The position numbers and the translations under genes were made by a program. A model generated the notes under the pieces. It was not told where the DNA came from, did no database searches, and saw only the letters and a list, made by a program, of their open reading frames with translations. From JBBTTE01 sp038064375 (GTDB taxonomy: Bacteria; Patescibacteriota; Saccharimonadia; Saccharimonadales; UBA4665), in the NCBI GenBank assembly GCA_038064375.1, contig JBBTTF010000001.1:434001-498000 (forward strand): a stretch of DNA of 64,000 bases. The letters are read 5' to 3'. Shown piece by piece: positions 24,279 through 33,467 of this stretch (the first letter of the stretch is position 1; each line of letters opens with the position of its first letter).

Positions 24279-25265
24279 TTAGGCAAGGCTGCGAATGCGG
24301 TCGGATTCGTCCTCGATCTCGTGGCCGATAATCTCTTCTAACAAGTCTTCGATTGTTACGATGCCAACTATGGCGTCTTCGCGCTCGATTGGGATGAGGT
24401 GGCTGCGAGCACCGATAAACTTTCGGAACATGGTATCTAGTGCTGTCTTGCTGCCGACTAGCTTGGTTGGGTGGAGACGCATTTCGCTGACTTTGTACAT
24501 GTGCTCATCAAAGTCGATGTCGACTAAGTCCTTCATAAGAAGTAGGCCGTAGCATTTTGTAAGTTTTTCGTCGAAGATTGGGATTCGACTAAAGCCACGT
24601 TGCTTGAGCTCGTCGATGCGCTCGCCACTTAGTTGAGTATCAGGTGTTAGCCAGTAGGTGTGTCTGATGTCGGTCATGATGTCGCGAACGCGCTTTTCGC
24701 TCAGTGTTAGGGCGCCGCGCATGATCTCAACCTCGTCCTCGTCGAGCTCGCTGGCGTCGTTGGCCAAGTGCTCAGTTATTAGTAGGCCTAGCTCATGTCG
24801 ACTAGGTAGCTTGGCGTGTTGGTGAGGGAAGAGTCGATCGAGTAATAACTGCAATGGCTTGCTGGCGACGTAGGTCAAGCCAACCATGAACTTAAGGAAC
24901 AGGCTAAAGCGGCTGGACCACAGCAGTGGGTTCTTGCTAAATAGGGCCTGCGGGAAGACTTCGCCAAAGATCACGATCAAGAATGTGCTAATTAAGCCGG
25001 CGATTAGGCCGTTGAGGCGTTCGCCAAGAATAAGGGAGGTTGCCGATACGGCGGCGACGTTGGTAAACAGAATGCTGCCCAGTAGTAGGTGGACGTTTTT
25101 GCGGAGGGGTAGAATCCGCTTGGCGTGCTTGTTGCCAAGCTTGGCTTTGCGCTTAATATCCTGCAAGTCTAGCGACATTACAGCTACATTCAGGCCAGAA
25201 CAGACGGCCGAGATAGTTACAAAAAAAGTAACCTCCAACAAGAGAATAATAGTGCTATCGTCCAT
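24279..25265 (-). CDS. CNNM/HlyC-CorC-type membrane protein with CBS pair, 328 aa
   Basis: An N-terminal DUF21 (CNNM) transmembrane domain of about 3-4 helices (residues 5-150, including LLLGSILFTNVAAVSATSL and GEVFPQALFSK) is followed by two CBS domains (about 190-325; RDIMTDIRHTYWL and GIVTIEDLLEEIIGHEIEDE). The transporter-associated C-terminal domain of longer CorC/HlyC proteins is missing, so it ends after the CBS pair. Members move or sense Mg2+ or other cations. Divergent from the hydrolase gene at 25345. Confidence 0.88.
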   Translation of the reverse strand: MDDSTIILLLEVTFFVTISAVCSGLNVAVMSLDLQDIKRKAKLGNKHAKRILPLRKNVHLLLGSILFTNVAAVSATSLILGERLNGLIAGLISTFLIVIFGEVFPQALFSKNPLLWSSRFSLFLKFMVGLTYVASKPLQLLLDRLFPHQHAKLPSRHELGLLITEHLANDASELDEDEVEIMRGALTLSEKRVRDIMTDIRHTYWLTPDTQLSGERIDELKQRGFSRIPIFDEKLTKCYGLLLMKDLVDIDFDEHMYKVSEMRLHPTKLVGSKTALDTMFRKFIGARSHLIPIEREDAIVGIVTIEDLLEEIIGHEIEDESDRIRSLA

Positions 25266-25344
25266 TTACTGTTTTGTTCCGTTCATTATCTCGAGGTGTG
25301 CGTCGTGCATCGTTAATATAATTATAGCAGCTTATAATGTGTGT

Positions 25345-26166
25345 ATGAGCATAAATCTTTTGGGCAAATTTTGGCATAAGACGCTACGGCAACCGTTTAC
25401 GCTTAAGCGAACATTTGACACCGGTGAGGGTGACCCAGTTATCTTTTTGCACGGCATAGGCCGAACCGCTAGTGTTTGGCAGCATGTCATCGAAGGCTTG
25501 TCGGATTCTGCCTTACGACTGGTAGCCTTTGATCTGCTAGGATTTGGCGCATCTCCCAAGCCGCAGTGGCTAGAGTATAACGTTGATCAGCATGCCTCTG
25601 CTGTGATTGCCGGCATCGAGAGACTGGGCGTAAGTCAGCCGGTTATCTTGGTTGGTCACTCCATGGGTTGTCTGGTGTCAGTACGTGTGGCACGACGACG
25701 CCCTGACTTGGTTAAGCACCTAGTTTTGTACGAAATGCCTCTGTATGAGGGTTTGCCTGAGACAAAGCGCTATAAGTTGCGCCTAGATCTGTACCGTAAG
25801 TTTTACGAAAAGGTGATTGCCTATGGGCCAACCTTTGACGATAAAAAGAAAATGCGTATGGTCGAACGGTTTGGCCGCAAAGTTATCGGCTTTGAAGTCA
25901 CTCCAGAGACGTGGCTACCTTTTATTAAGAGCCTCGAGAATACGATTATGAAGCAAGCTGCAGTCGAGGATATTCAAGAAATCGATACGCCAATGGATGC
26001 GATATACGGTACTTTTGATATGTTTGTGATCCGTGGCAATCTTCAACAAACCATCGGTACAAACAGCGACCATATAGTGTCCCATAAGCTTAGGGTTGGG
26101 CATGTGATTTCAGTCCGTGCCAGCCGCTTTTTAGTGGAGCGAATCAAGTCGGCTGTGGTAGGATAG
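25345..26166 (+). CDS. alpha/beta hydrolase, 273 aa
   Basis: Starts at 25345 (MSINLLGKFW) since TATAAT ends 6 bases upstream; the much longer open frame upstream is the shadow of the CNNM gene. Oxyanion motif FLHGIG (about 32-37), nucleophile elbow GHSMGC (Ser at about 106), an acidic residue after YGTFDMFV, and a final GHVIS histidine give a complete triad. Substrate unknown; esterase or lipase-like. It is followed 4 bases later by the DUF475 gene, likely one operon. Confidence 0.87.
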   Translation: MSINLLGKFWHKTLRQPFTLKRTFDTGEGDPVIFLHGIGRTASVWQHVIEGLSDSALRLVAFDLLGFGASPKPQWLEYNVDQHASAVIAGIERLGVSQPVILVGHSMGCLVSVRVARRRPDLVKHLVLYEMPLYEGLPETKRYKLRLDLYRKFYEKVIAYGPTFDDKKKMRMVERFGRKVIGFEVTPETWLPFIKSLENTIMKQAAVEDIQEIDTPMDAIYGTFDMFVIRGNLQQTIGTNSDHIVSHKLRVGHVISVRASRFLVERIKSAVVG

Positions 26167-26170
26167 CAGG

Positions 26171-27190
26171 ATGTTAAAGCACTTTGGCATCTCGGGGTTC
26201 ATAACTCTTGCAGCGATTTTTATCGCACTTTTTGCTATGGGCATCAATGCGGCGTTCACTATGATTATCCTGATTGCCATCGAGGTTGCCTTTAGCTTTG
26301 ATAACGCTATTATCAACGCCAAAGTTCTGGCGCGGCTGTCCAAGTTCTGGCAACAACTGTTTTTGACCGTCGGTATGTTGATCGCCATTGTCGGTATGCG
26401 TTTTGTGTTTCCGATCCTGATTGTGATGATTACGGCCGACTTGTCGTGGAGCCAAGTTATTGATGATGCACTAAACCATCCTGAGGTTTATGGTGCTCAT
26501 CTAGCCGAGGCTCATGCGGCGATTGCGGCCTTTGGTGGTGCTTTTTTGCTGACGTTGACTCTGTTCTTCTTCTTGGATGATAACAGGCCTGATCTTTGGC
26601 TGGTACGTCTCGAGAGGCGCTTGCAGCGATATGGTGGTCGGTTCTGGCTGCCACCTCTACTAACGGCGTTGGTCGTGCTTGGTCTAGCCGCCTTTGCGGG
26701 CCACGAAACTGCCACAGTATTGCAGGCAGGTCTGTTTGGTGTTGCTCTCTATACGGGTATTAAGTTGATGATTGATGGTCTCGAGCATTTTGCTCCCAAG
26801 GAGCAGAAGATTTACTCTGGCTGGTCGGCCTTCTTGGCGTTTATGTACTTAGAGGTGCTTGATGCTAGCTTTAGCTTTGATGGCGTGCTGGGCGCCTTTG
26901 CGATTACCGACAAGGTATTGTTGATCGCATTAGGTCTGGGTGTCGGTGCGATCTGGGTGCGAAGTCTGACCGTCTTTATGGTGCGTCATGGCACCCTTAG
27001 CGCCTATAAATATCTCGAGCATGGTGCTCACTACGCAATTTTGGTGTTGTCAGTTGCTCTGCTTGGTAGCTTGTACTTTGAGGTGCCTGATGCGATCACC
27101 GGCATTGTTGGACTAGGTGTTATCTGGGCTTCTTATAAGTCGTCCAAAGAGGCTGCTCGCGACAAGGCGAAGGCCAAGCTCAAAGCCTGA
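26171..27190 (+). CDS. DUF475/TerC-like integral membrane protein, 339 aa
   Basis: About nine transmembrane helices. Two matching acidic motifs in helices, EVAFSFDNAIINA (about 36-48) and EVLDASFSFDGVLGAFAI (about 230), are the hallmark of TerC/DUF475 proteins, thought to move metal ions such as Mn2+ or to act with tellurite-resistance systems. A charged helix (DDNRPDLWLVRLERR) lies in a cytoplasmic loop. The C-terminus is basic. Operon partner of the hydrolase; the Fur/ZIP pair nearby makes a metal role plausible. Confidence 0.85.
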   Translation: MLKHFGISGFITLAAIFIALFAMGINAAFTMIILIAIEVAFSFDNAIINAKVLARLSKFWQQLFLTVGMLIAIVGMRFVFPILIVMITADLSWSQVIDDALNHPEVYGAHLAEAHAAIAAFGGAFLLTLTLFFFLDDNRPDLWLVRLERRLQRYGGRFWLPPLLTALVVLGLAAFAGHETATVLQAGLFGVALYTGIKLMIDGLEHFAPKEQKIYSGWSAFLAFMYLEVLDASFSFDGVLGAFAITDKVLLIALGLGVGAIWVRSLTVFMVRHGTLSAYKYLEHGAHYAILVLSVALLGSLYFEVPDAITGIVGLGVIWASYKSSKEAARDKAKAKLKA

Positions 27191-27257
27191 TCAGTCGGCA
27201 GCAGTTTGTAAAAAAATAGCACTTGCATTTAGTTTTTGGCAGGCATAAGCTGTATAT

Positions 27258-27306
27258 AGGAAGTGTGAGGCTTCCTACTGAACCGGCCGAATTTCGCGCC
27301 GGTTCA
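27258..27306. other. two adjacent hairpins between convergent genes
   Basis: AGGAAG/CTTCCT (27258-27263, 27271-27276) and TGAACCGGC/GCCGGTTCA (27279-27287, 27298-27306) stand side by side between the ends of the DUF475 and fur-type genes. Neither has a good T tract. They may end both transcripts in an unusual way or stabilise the 3' ends. Confidence 0.5.
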
Positions 27307-27323
27307 TATGATTTAAGAGCATT

Positions 27324-27740
27324 TTATAAACAGTTTTCGCAGCGGCCTTGAATCTCTAATTGGTGGCCTTGCATCTTAAAGTTTTGACTCTTTGCTAGAG
27401 TGTCCAATCTCTCTTCTAGTTGATCATCCTCGGGCAACTTAATTGTCTTGCCGCAGTTATTACAAGTCAGGTGATGATGGTGATGGTGGAAGCTGTCACT
27501 GAGCTCCAACTTATACTTAAAGCCAATCTGCAGGCGTTGCACAATACCCAGCTTCTCAAATAGGGCAATTGTTCTGTAGACACTGGCTCTGTCGACCTGT
27601 TGGCTGCAGGCGAGGATAATCTCATGCATTGTTTGTGGCTCTTTGTCCTGCAGCGCCAAGAAGATTACTTGGCGTGATCTAGTCAGGCTTTGCTTGTGGG
27701 CTTTGAGAACTGCCTTTAACAGGTTGATGGATTCTGACAT
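27324..27740 (-). CDS. Fur-family metalloregulator (Zur-like), 138 aa
   Basis: Winged-helix domain (residues 1-80) with recognition region QVDRASVYRTIALFEKLGIV, then the dimerisation domain with the HHHHHH run, CNNCGKTI and C-terminal CENC, the four cysteines of the structural zinc site. Start at 27740 (MSESINLL) fits TGT-TATATT 6 bases upstream. Its divergent neighbour is a ZIP transporter, which points to zinc (Zur) rather than iron, though this is inference. Confidence 0.88.
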   Translation of the reverse strand: MSESINLLKAVLKAHKQSLTRSRQVIFLALQDKEPQTMHEIILACSQQVDRASVYRTIALFEKLGIVQRLQIGFKYKLELSDSFHHHHHHLTCNNCGKTIKLPEDDQLEERLDTLAKSQNFKMQGHQLEIQGRCENCL

Positions 27741-27806
27741 GCTGCAAATATAACACAAATTGCGACAAATTTGCAATAAAATGTTTGCTTGGTGTATTGT
27801 GAGTTC
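27741..27806. promoter_or_regulatory. divergent promoter region of fur-type gene and ZIP transporter
   Basis: Only 66 bases separate the two starts. GCAAAT and ATTTGC half-sites and TTGC...GCAA symmetry occur in an AT-rich stretch (27743-27776) between the two -10 elements, so one bound dimer could repress both genes. No canonical Zur or Fur box was recognised. Confidence 0.4.
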
Positions 27807-28532
27807 ATGACTCCTGTAATTCTGGCCTTCACAGCCTTTTTATCGACTATTGCTGGTGGCTTGATTGGTCTCAAAAACAAGGACCACATGCACCGCTTTT
27901 TGGGCTTTGCGGCCGGTGTATTAATTGGGGTTGTGGCCTTTGACTTGTTGCCCGAAATATTTGAGCTACTGCATACTCAAGGTTTGCCTGCGACAGGGGC
28001 AATGATTGCCTTGGTTTGTGGATTCTTGCTGTTCCACATTATCGAGAAGAGTATTCTGATTCACCACACTAACGAGGAAGAGTACGAAGTTCATCACCAC
28101 CCCCATGTTGGAATCGTCTCGGCGCTGGCACTGATCGGCCACAGCTTTTTGGACGGTATGGCGATTGGATTGGGCTTTCAGGCTGGTAATAGCGTCGGTA
28201 TAGCCGTAGCTATCGCCGTTATTGCTCACGACTTTACAGATGGACTTAACACCGTTAATCTTATGATTCTCAACAAGAACCGTACCAAACGAGCCGTAGC
28301 ATTCCTGATATTTGATGCCTTGGCGCCTATTCTCGGTGCGTTGTCCACCATGCTGTTCACGCTATCTGGCCATGCTTTGACGCTGTATCTTGGCTTCTTC
28401 ACTGGGTTCTTGCTATACATTGGCGCTAGTGCAATTTTGCCTGAGGCGCACAGCAAACACTCTAGCTATAAAACCATCGCTCTTACGGTGTTGGGAGCGG
28501 CCTTCATGTTTGTGATCACTCGCTTCGCCTAG
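27807..28532 (+). CDS. ZIP-family metal transporter, 241 aa
   Basis: Seven to eight hydrophobic helices and the paired metal-binding motifs of ZIP proteins in the variant form HSFLDGMAIG (about 114-123) and HDFTDGLNTV. A His-rich loop (EVHHHPHVG) lies just before helix 4. Members import Zn2+ or other divalent cations. Start at 27807 (MTPVIL) with TATTGT 6 bases upstream. Divergent from the Fur-type regulator that probably controls it. Confidence 0.88.
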   Translation: MTPVILAFTAFLSTIAGGLIGLKNKDHMHRFLGFAAGVLIGVVAFDLLPEIFELLHTQGLPATGAMIALVCGFLLFHIIEKSILIHHTNEEEYEVHHHPHVGIVSALALIGHSFLDGMAIGLGFQAGNSVGIAVAIAVIAHDFTDGLNTVNLMILNKNRTKRAVAFLIFDALAPILGALSTMLFTLSGHALTLYLGFFTGFLLYIGASAILPEAHSKHSSYKTIALTVLGAAFMFVITRFA

Positions 28533-28565
28533 GCCCAAATGCTATAATTGGGGGGCGATTACAGC

Positions 28566-29282
28566 ATGAAAAAATCATCTTTAGAACACAAAACAATTCG
28601 TCCCGGCAGCCTCAATGGCTATTCGTATTATCATTCTGACCGACATCCTTCCGGGGCTGCTGCCGAGGCCGAGGAAAAGACTGTGGCTCGCCCCGCCAAG
28701 TCGGGATTCAAACCTAAGCTTCTGATTGCTTTGGCCGTTGTGCTTGTTGGGGGATGGTTCTTTTTTGTAAGAGGTGACGCTGCGACTCAATCATCATCAA
28801 CACCATCTGCATCTTCTAAGTCTGCGGCCACGGTGGCGCCAAAGCCGGCCGTTAATCACTGTGCCAACAATGCTTTGGATAAACTGATCTTGATTAGTGT
28901 CAGTAAGCGGCATATGTGGGTTTGTGAGGCTGGCAAGACAGTACACGACTCGCCGGTCATAACTGGTATGGAATCTCACGAATCGACTCTGACCCCAGTC
29001 GGAACATACAAGATATATGCCAAAACCACTGACACAACACTGACTGGCACTGATGAGACTGGCAGTTGGAGCCGGCCTGTCCAATACTGGATGCCTTTTT
29101 TGGATAACCAGCACGGAACTTATGGCTTTCATGACGCGACGTGGCGACCTGATAGCGAGTTTGGCAAGATTGATCCTAATTCTGATGAAGCCTCACATGG
29201 CTGCGTTGAGCTACTGCTTGCTAGCGCCAAATGGCTTTACGACTGGGCGCCTGTTGGCACGACTGTGACCGTCGAAAGCTGA
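28566..29282 (+). CDS. L,D-transpeptidase (YkuD), membrane-anchored, 238 aa
   Basis: Cytoplasmic tail of about 50 residues, one transmembrane helix (LLIALAVVLVGGWFFFV, about 51-67), a Ser/Ala linker and an extracellular YkuD domain with the catalytic signature GFHDATW...SHGCVELL (His near 199, Cys near 219). Such enzymes make 3-3 crosslinks in peptidoglycan or attach proteins to it. TGC-TATAAT lies 17 bases before the ATG. Its stop overlaps the promoter of rmuC. Confidence 0.9.
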   Translation: MKKSSLEHKTIRPGSLNGYSYYHSDRHPSGAAAEAEEKTVARPAKSGFKPKLLIALAVVLVGGWFFFVRGDAATQSSSTPSASSKSAATVAPKPAVNHCANNALDKLILISVSKRHMWVCEAGKTVHDSPVITGMESHESTLTPVGTYKIYAKTTDTTLTGTDETGSWSRPVQYWMPFLDNQHGTYGFHDATWRPDSEFGKIDPNSDEASHGCVELLLASAKWLYDWAPVGTTVTVES

Positions 29283-29294
29283 TAGAATAGAAGT

Positions 29295-30353
29295 ATGATT
29301 ATTGGGGTTATTGTCTTAGGGGTTTTGATATTGGTCTTGCTTGGCGTGATTGCTGCTGTCTTGCTGCGTCGCCCTTCTAGCTCTACTGACAATGCCTTAT
29401 TGCTCAAGGCCGATATGAATGAGCTCAACAAGAACGTTTCTGACCTTAAGGATGGCTTGCAGAAGCAACTTAGCGATCAGCTTGGAGCCAGCAACAAGCA
29501 ACTGGCAAGCCAATCAGCCGCCAGTATTAAGATCTTGCAACAAGTTACTGAGAAACTCACTAAGCTTGAGGGTACTAACAAGAACGTAGGTGATATCGCC
29601 AACGAGCTCAAAACTTTGCAAAATGTCCTGCAAAACCCCAAGCAGCGAGGCGTGATCGGTGAGTATTATCTAGAGCAAATCCTCAAGAACACCTTGCCTC
29701 CAGGTGCTTTCAAGTTGCAGTACAAGCTTGGCGAGGGAATGATCGTAGATGCCGCAATACTACTCGATGATAAGGTGTTGCCGCTTGACAGTAAGTTCTC
29801 GCTGGAGAACTACAACCGCTTGTTGGAGGCCGACGACAAAGACCGTCCAGCACTGGACAAAACCTTCAAGGAAGATCTCAAGCGTCGTATCGACGAAACA
29901 TCCAAGTACATACTGCCTAGCAAGGGAACTCTCGATCAGGCGTTGATGTTCATCCCTAGCGAGGCGATTTATTACGATCTCTTGGCTAATAAGGTTGGAC
30001 TTAGCAATGTCAGCGGCCGCAATCTTATCCAATATGCTAGCGAGAAGAAGGTGACCATTGTCGGACCGAGCACCCTCAGCGCCATGCTACAAACCATCAT
30101 GCAGGGGCTACGCAGCATTGAGATCCACAAAGATACCGAGAAAATCCGCAAAAACATCGAGCAGTTGCAGAAGCACCTGATTGCCCACAACGTCTACATG
30201 GGCAAGCTCGGCAACAGTCTTGGCACAACGGTCGGCCATTTCAACACTACTTACAAGGAGCTGGGTAAGATAGACCGAGACATCGTTAAGATTGCAGATA
30301 CCAAGAGTACGGTAGAAGTAGTGACACTCGACCGGCCAACACTTGAAGACTAA
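29295..30353 (+). CDS. rmuC: DNA recombination protein RmuC, 352 aa
   Basis: N-terminal transmembrane helix (1-25), a long coiled coil (about 40-110) and the RmuC core, a PD-(D/E)XK nuclease-like fold: QRGVIGEYYLEQIL, VDAAILLDDKVLPLDSKFSLENY, then FIPSEAIYYDLLA and the C-terminal helical part. RmuC limits inversions and recombination between short repeats. TGA-TAGAAT ends 6 bases before the ATG and uses the TGA stop codon of the previous gene as its TG. Confidence 0.92.
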   Translation: MIIGVIVLGVLILVLLGVIAAVLLRRPSSSTDNALLLKADMNELNKNVSDLKDGLQKQLSDQLGASNKQLASQSAASIKILQQVTEKLTKLEGTNKNVGDIANELKTLQNVLQNPKQRGVIGEYYLEQILKNTLPPGAFKLQYKLGEGMIVDAAILLDDKVLPLDSKFSLENYNRLLEADDKDRPALDKTFKEDLKRRIDETSKYILPSKGTLDQALMFIPSEAIYYDLLANKVGLSNVSGRNLIQYASEKKVTIVGPSTLSAMLQTIMQGLRSIEIHKDTEKIRKNIEQLQKHLIAHNVYMGKLGNSLGTTVGHFNTTYKELGKIDRDIVKIADTKSTVEVVTLDRPTLED

Positions 30354-31679
30354 TTACTTCTTGGTTTTGAGTAGATCAATGACCAGAGCGGCCGTCCATG
30401 AGAAGTTAGCTGCTCCAGCCGCTTCGCCAGTAAGTGGGTCAAAGTATTCGTAACAGCCACTCTTGGCAACCATCTCTAGCGTGGTTTCGGTTAGGGCTTC
30501 GGCATGGTCGTCGAACCCATAGCGCTTTAGCCCATCAATAATTAGCCAGTTAACGTTGACCCACGATGGACCTTGCCAATAAAGCTTGGAGTGGAACCAT
30601 GACGAATCAAGCGGCACACTCGGTACTGGATAAGCTGGACCAAAGCCGTGTTCGTTCTCCAGCAGCTTTACTAACTGATTGGCTCGCTCTTGGGTGATCG
30701 TGCCAGCGTAGAGCGGCAGCAGTGTCGAGATGCTCGGTATTTTCAGCAATCTGTGCGTCACAAAATCCCTCGAGTAGTACTGTCCCGCATACGGATCCCA
30801 GAGCTCACCTAGAGCCTTCTCGGTTTTCTTCATTTGCTTCTCTAACTCATCTGGCAAATCTTCTCGCAGTGATTTGGCGATTTCTCTCAGGTGCGTGTTG
30901 GCTCGGATCAAGATGCTATTAAATGCCAAGTCTTCTATCGCAAACAGAGAGTGATTAAGAATTTTATCAATATCGTAAGCCTTGCGTCTCAGTCTACGTT
31001 GAATATCAAAGAGCGCTAACGCCTCAATAGTCGAGAATCGCTGGTCAATCGGCACCGAATGCGCATCACGCCTAAACAGGTTAATAACGTGGTCAAAACC
31101 TGTCTTCTCAATGACGCGGATCCAGAAAGGCAAGAGGTGATTATGCATTTCGCTCATCCATGGCGGGGTGTTATCGAGGCCGGTTTCCCACGGATGAATC
31201 TGCAGCACCAAGCCTTCATTATGTGGATCGCGGTCGTGGTACATCCACTGATGATAAGCCAGTAGCGCCGGATAGACCGTCTTGTACCAAGTACGGCGCT
31301 CTGGCCATGCCAATTTTTGGCCAACTTGCACTACAGCTTCGGCCAGCATTGGCGGTTGAGTGATGCCGGTCGTCATGACATCGTTGGGTGCATACGGGTT
31401 GAGCCAGCTCCGCCAAATATTACGATCGGTTCGGTACTGCGAGTCGTCTCTAAAAACGATGTTCGGCAACATGCCATTGTGCCACTGACCCCTGAGCAAA
31501 CTGGTTAGTTCCATCTTGGCGCGGTCGTTATCAAGGTGTCTCAAGCCAATGGCAATAAAGCAACTATCCCACAGCCATTGGTGTGGGTAGAGTCCGCTGG
31601 CTGGCTGTGTGTAGTTGCCGCGGTTGTTCATCTCTAGGACGGCTTTGGCCTGCTCGAGCAGATCAGGTTGTTCCTGCAT
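30354..31679 (-). CDS. GH63-like glycoside hydrolase, 441 aa
   Basis: Single (alpha/alpha)6-barrel glycosidase. WLWDSCFIAIGLRHLD (about 35-50) with the acid Asp, PWETGLDNTP, YWQGPSWVNVNWLI and a closing ETTLEMV...YFDPLTGEAAG with the basic Glu are typical of GH63 and mannosylglycerate hydrolase-type enzymes. No signal peptide, so it acts in the cytoplasm, on compounds such as glucosyl- or mannosyl-glycerate or other small alpha-glycosides; the substrate is inference. Stop abuts rmuC. Confidence 0.85.
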   Translation of the reverse strand: MQEQPDLLEQAKAVLEMNNRGNYTQPASGLYPHQWLWDSCFIAIGLRHLDNDRAKMELTSLLRGQWHNGMLPNIVFRDDSQYRTDRNIWRSWLNPYAPNDVMTTGITQPPMLAEAVVQVGQKLAWPERRTWYKTVYPALLAYHQWMYHDRDPHNEGLVLQIHPWETGLDNTPPWMSEMHNHLLPFWIRVIEKTGFDHVINLFRRDAHSVPIDQRFSTIEALALFDIQRRLRRKAYDIDKILNHSLFAIEDLAFNSILIRANTHLREIAKSLREDLPDELEKQMKKTEKALGELWDPYAGQYYSRDFVTHRLLKIPSISTLLPLYAGTITQERANQLVKLLENEHGFGPAYPVPSVPLDSSWFHSKLYWQGPSWVNVNWLIIDGLKRYGFDDHAEALTETTLEMVAKSGCYEYFDPLTGEAAGAANFSWTAALVIDLLKTKK

Positions 31680-31700
31680 ATGCTTTAGTATATATGATAT

Positions 31701-32198
31701 CTAGCGGTAGTTGGTGAAGTTGACTGGGAAGTCGAAGTCTTTGGCTCTGATCAGTTGCATGACAGTCTGGAGGTCGTCCTTGCTGTTGCTGGTGATACGT
31801 ACCTCGTCACCCTGAATTTGGGTTTTTACCTTAGGTAGGTTATCTCTTACTAGTGTCGTAATCTTCTTAGCTTTCTCGTGGTCTAAGCCTTGGCGGAAGG
31901 TGACTTCTTTGGTGGCCTTCATGTTGCTTTCGGTGACTTCGGCACTGGTGTCTAGTACTTTTTGGCTCTGATTTCGTGTCGCTAGCTTCTTTCTGACTAT
32001 GTCGAGAATAGCGTCAATCTGCCAATCGCCACTGCCGGTGATCTTGAAGCCTGTCTTTTCGGCGTTAAGCCATTCGATCGCGGCTGGCGTGCCCTTAAAG
32101 TCGTATCTAGTAGTTATCTCGCGCTGAGTTTGGTCGAGAACGTTGTTCATCTCGGCCTTGTCATAATCACTCACCACATCAAAAGAAAAATTTGCCAT
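31701..32198 (-). CDS. YajQ-family nucleotide-binding protein, 165 aa
   Basis: Complete YajQ/UPF0234 protein: FSFDVVSDYDKAEMNNVLDQ at the N-terminus, TRYDFKGT, two ferredoxin-like repeats and the closing QLIRAKDFDFPVNFTNYR. Homologues bind cyclic di-GMP or tRNA/GTP. TAAGAT ends 6 bases before the ATG. Lies 21 bases downstream of nothing shared; the glycosidase gene follows on the same strand. Confidence 0.93.
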   Translation of the reverse strand: MANFSFDVVSDYDKAEMNNVLDQTQREITTRYDFKGTPAAIEWLNAEKTGFKITGSGDWQIDAILDIVRKKLATRNQSQKVLDTSAEVTESNMKATKEVTFRQGLDHEKAKKITTLVRDNLPKVKTQIQGDEVRITSNSKDDLQTVMQLIRAKDFDFPVNFTNYR

Positions 32199-32432
32199 AA
32201 CCTAATCTTAACCCAAGAGCAACGTTGGCAGCTAGTTTTTGTATAGTTATTTTTGCGAGCAAGTAAATTTGCCATAAAAAAGTCACAATTTTGCCGTATA
32301 AATCATGGCAAGTATATATAATTCTTACCTCGTCAAAAAAATAACTACGAAAACAAACTCGTCACAAGGCATTAATCTAGAAAAAGTACAGATTCTCTGT
32401 GACCGCGACCTCTGCTACAATAGCTTACAGAT
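32199..32432. other. AT-rich divergent intergenic region yajQ-type/pheS
   Basis: 234 bases without a gene. It holds the pheS extended -10 (TGC-TACAAT, 32413-32421), an inverted pair TTGCCAT/ATGGCAA around 32267-32315 and GTACAGATT at 32386-32394, identical to a half-site of the lexA operator but without the matching second half. No T-box or tRNA features seen. Confidence 0.5.
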
Positions 32433-33467
32433 ATGATTGACCAAAAACTGGCTGAGGGTTTGAGACAGCGTGCTAAGGAGGGAGATGCCTCTGTTTTGAG
32501 AAGTGCTGAGCTCAAGAGCCTTTTTGATCAACTAAAGACCTTGCCACCGGAGCAAAAGGGCGCTTTTGGACAAGAAGTTAACGCCCTTAGACAAGAGCTC
32601 AACGCTGCGCTCAACGCCAGCAAGGACGAAGCCGAGGCTTTGCCGCCGATTGATATCAGTGCGCCTTTTGACATTAATTCGCCACAAGACAAGCGACCTA
32701 AGCTTTTGCCCAGCCAACAGGGAAGCCAGCATCCCTTGATGACTGAGCTGAGCAATATCTTGGATATCTTTTATCGAATGGGCTTTATCGCTGTCGAGTC
32801 ACGAGAGATTGATGACGACTTCCATATGTTCGGCAGTCTTAACTTCCCAGAGGATCACCCCGCACGAGACGAATACGATACGTTTGTGACCACCCAGACT
32901 GACAAGAACGACAAAGCCTTCATAGCTCCAGCGCATACCAGCACAATGCAGCACCGTGTATTGGTAGAGCATAAGGCAGAACTCGAGAACGGCAAGCCAA
33001 TTGCGGCGATTATTCCTGGCCGCGTCTTCCGTAACGAAGATCTCGATGCGCGACATGAACACACCTTCTATCAGCTAGAAGGTATTTACGTCGACAAAGG
33101 CGTGAATGTCAGCAACCTGATAGCTACGCTCAAAACTTTCTTGCAGGAATATTATGGCAAGGAGCTCGAGGTCAAAACCAATCCGTTCTACTTCCCGTTC
33201 ACCGAGCCGAGCTTTGAGTTTATGCTGAGTTGTCCTTTTTGCGATAAGCAGGGTTGCAACATTTGCTCCCAATCTGGCTGGATCGAATTGTTGGGCTGCG
33301 GCCTGATTCATCCTAACGTCTTGCACGAGGCGGGAATCGACACCAACGTCTACACCGGATTTGCATGGGGCGGCGGTATTGATCGCCTAGTCATGATGAA
33401 GTACGGAATCGAAGACGTTCGCAACTTCCACTCCGCAAAACTAGACTTTTTGAGGCAGTTTTCATGA
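32433..33467 (+). CDS. pheS: phenylalanyl-tRNA synthetase alpha subunit, 344 aa
   Basis: Class II core: motif 2 RVFRNEDLDARHEHTFYQLE (about 190-209) and motif 3 GFAWGGGIDRLVMMKYGI (about 308-325), with an N-terminal coiled coil for tRNA binding. A Cys-rich insertion CPFCDKQGCNICSQSGW (about 267-283) looks like a small zinc knuckle, present in a minority of bacterial PheS. TGC-TACAAT ends 11 bases before the ATG. pheT overlaps by 4 bases. Confidence 0.96.
   Translation: MIDQKLAEGLRQRAKEGDASVLRSAELKSLFDQLKTLPPEQKGAFGQEVNALRQELNAALNASKDEAEALPPIDISAPFDINSPQDKRPKLLPSQQGSQHPLMTELSNILDIFYRMGFIAVESREIDDDFHMFGSLNFPEDHPARDEYDTFVTTQTDKNDKAFIAPAHTSTMQHRVLVEHKAELENGKPIAAIIPGRVFRNEDLDARHEHTFYQLEGIYVDKGVNVSNLIATLKTFLQEYYGKELEVKTNPFYFPFTEPSFEFMLSCPFCDKQGCNICSQSGWIELLGCGLIHPNVLHEAGIDTNVYTGFAWGGGIDRLVMMKYGIEDVRNFHSAKLDFLRQFS

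Noticed and set aside
24886..25344. N-terminal extension of the alpha/beta hydrolase
   Set aside because: This part is the reverse shadow of the CNNM gene; TATAAT 6 bases before 25345 marks the real start.
32386..32403. LexA site upstream of pheS
   Set aside because: GTACAGATT matches one half of the lexA operator, but the second half and spacing do not, and pheS is not an expected SOS target.
32199..32432. T-box riboswitch controlling pheS
   Set aside because: No T-box sequence, specifier loop or terminator was found; the promoter lies almost on the start codon.
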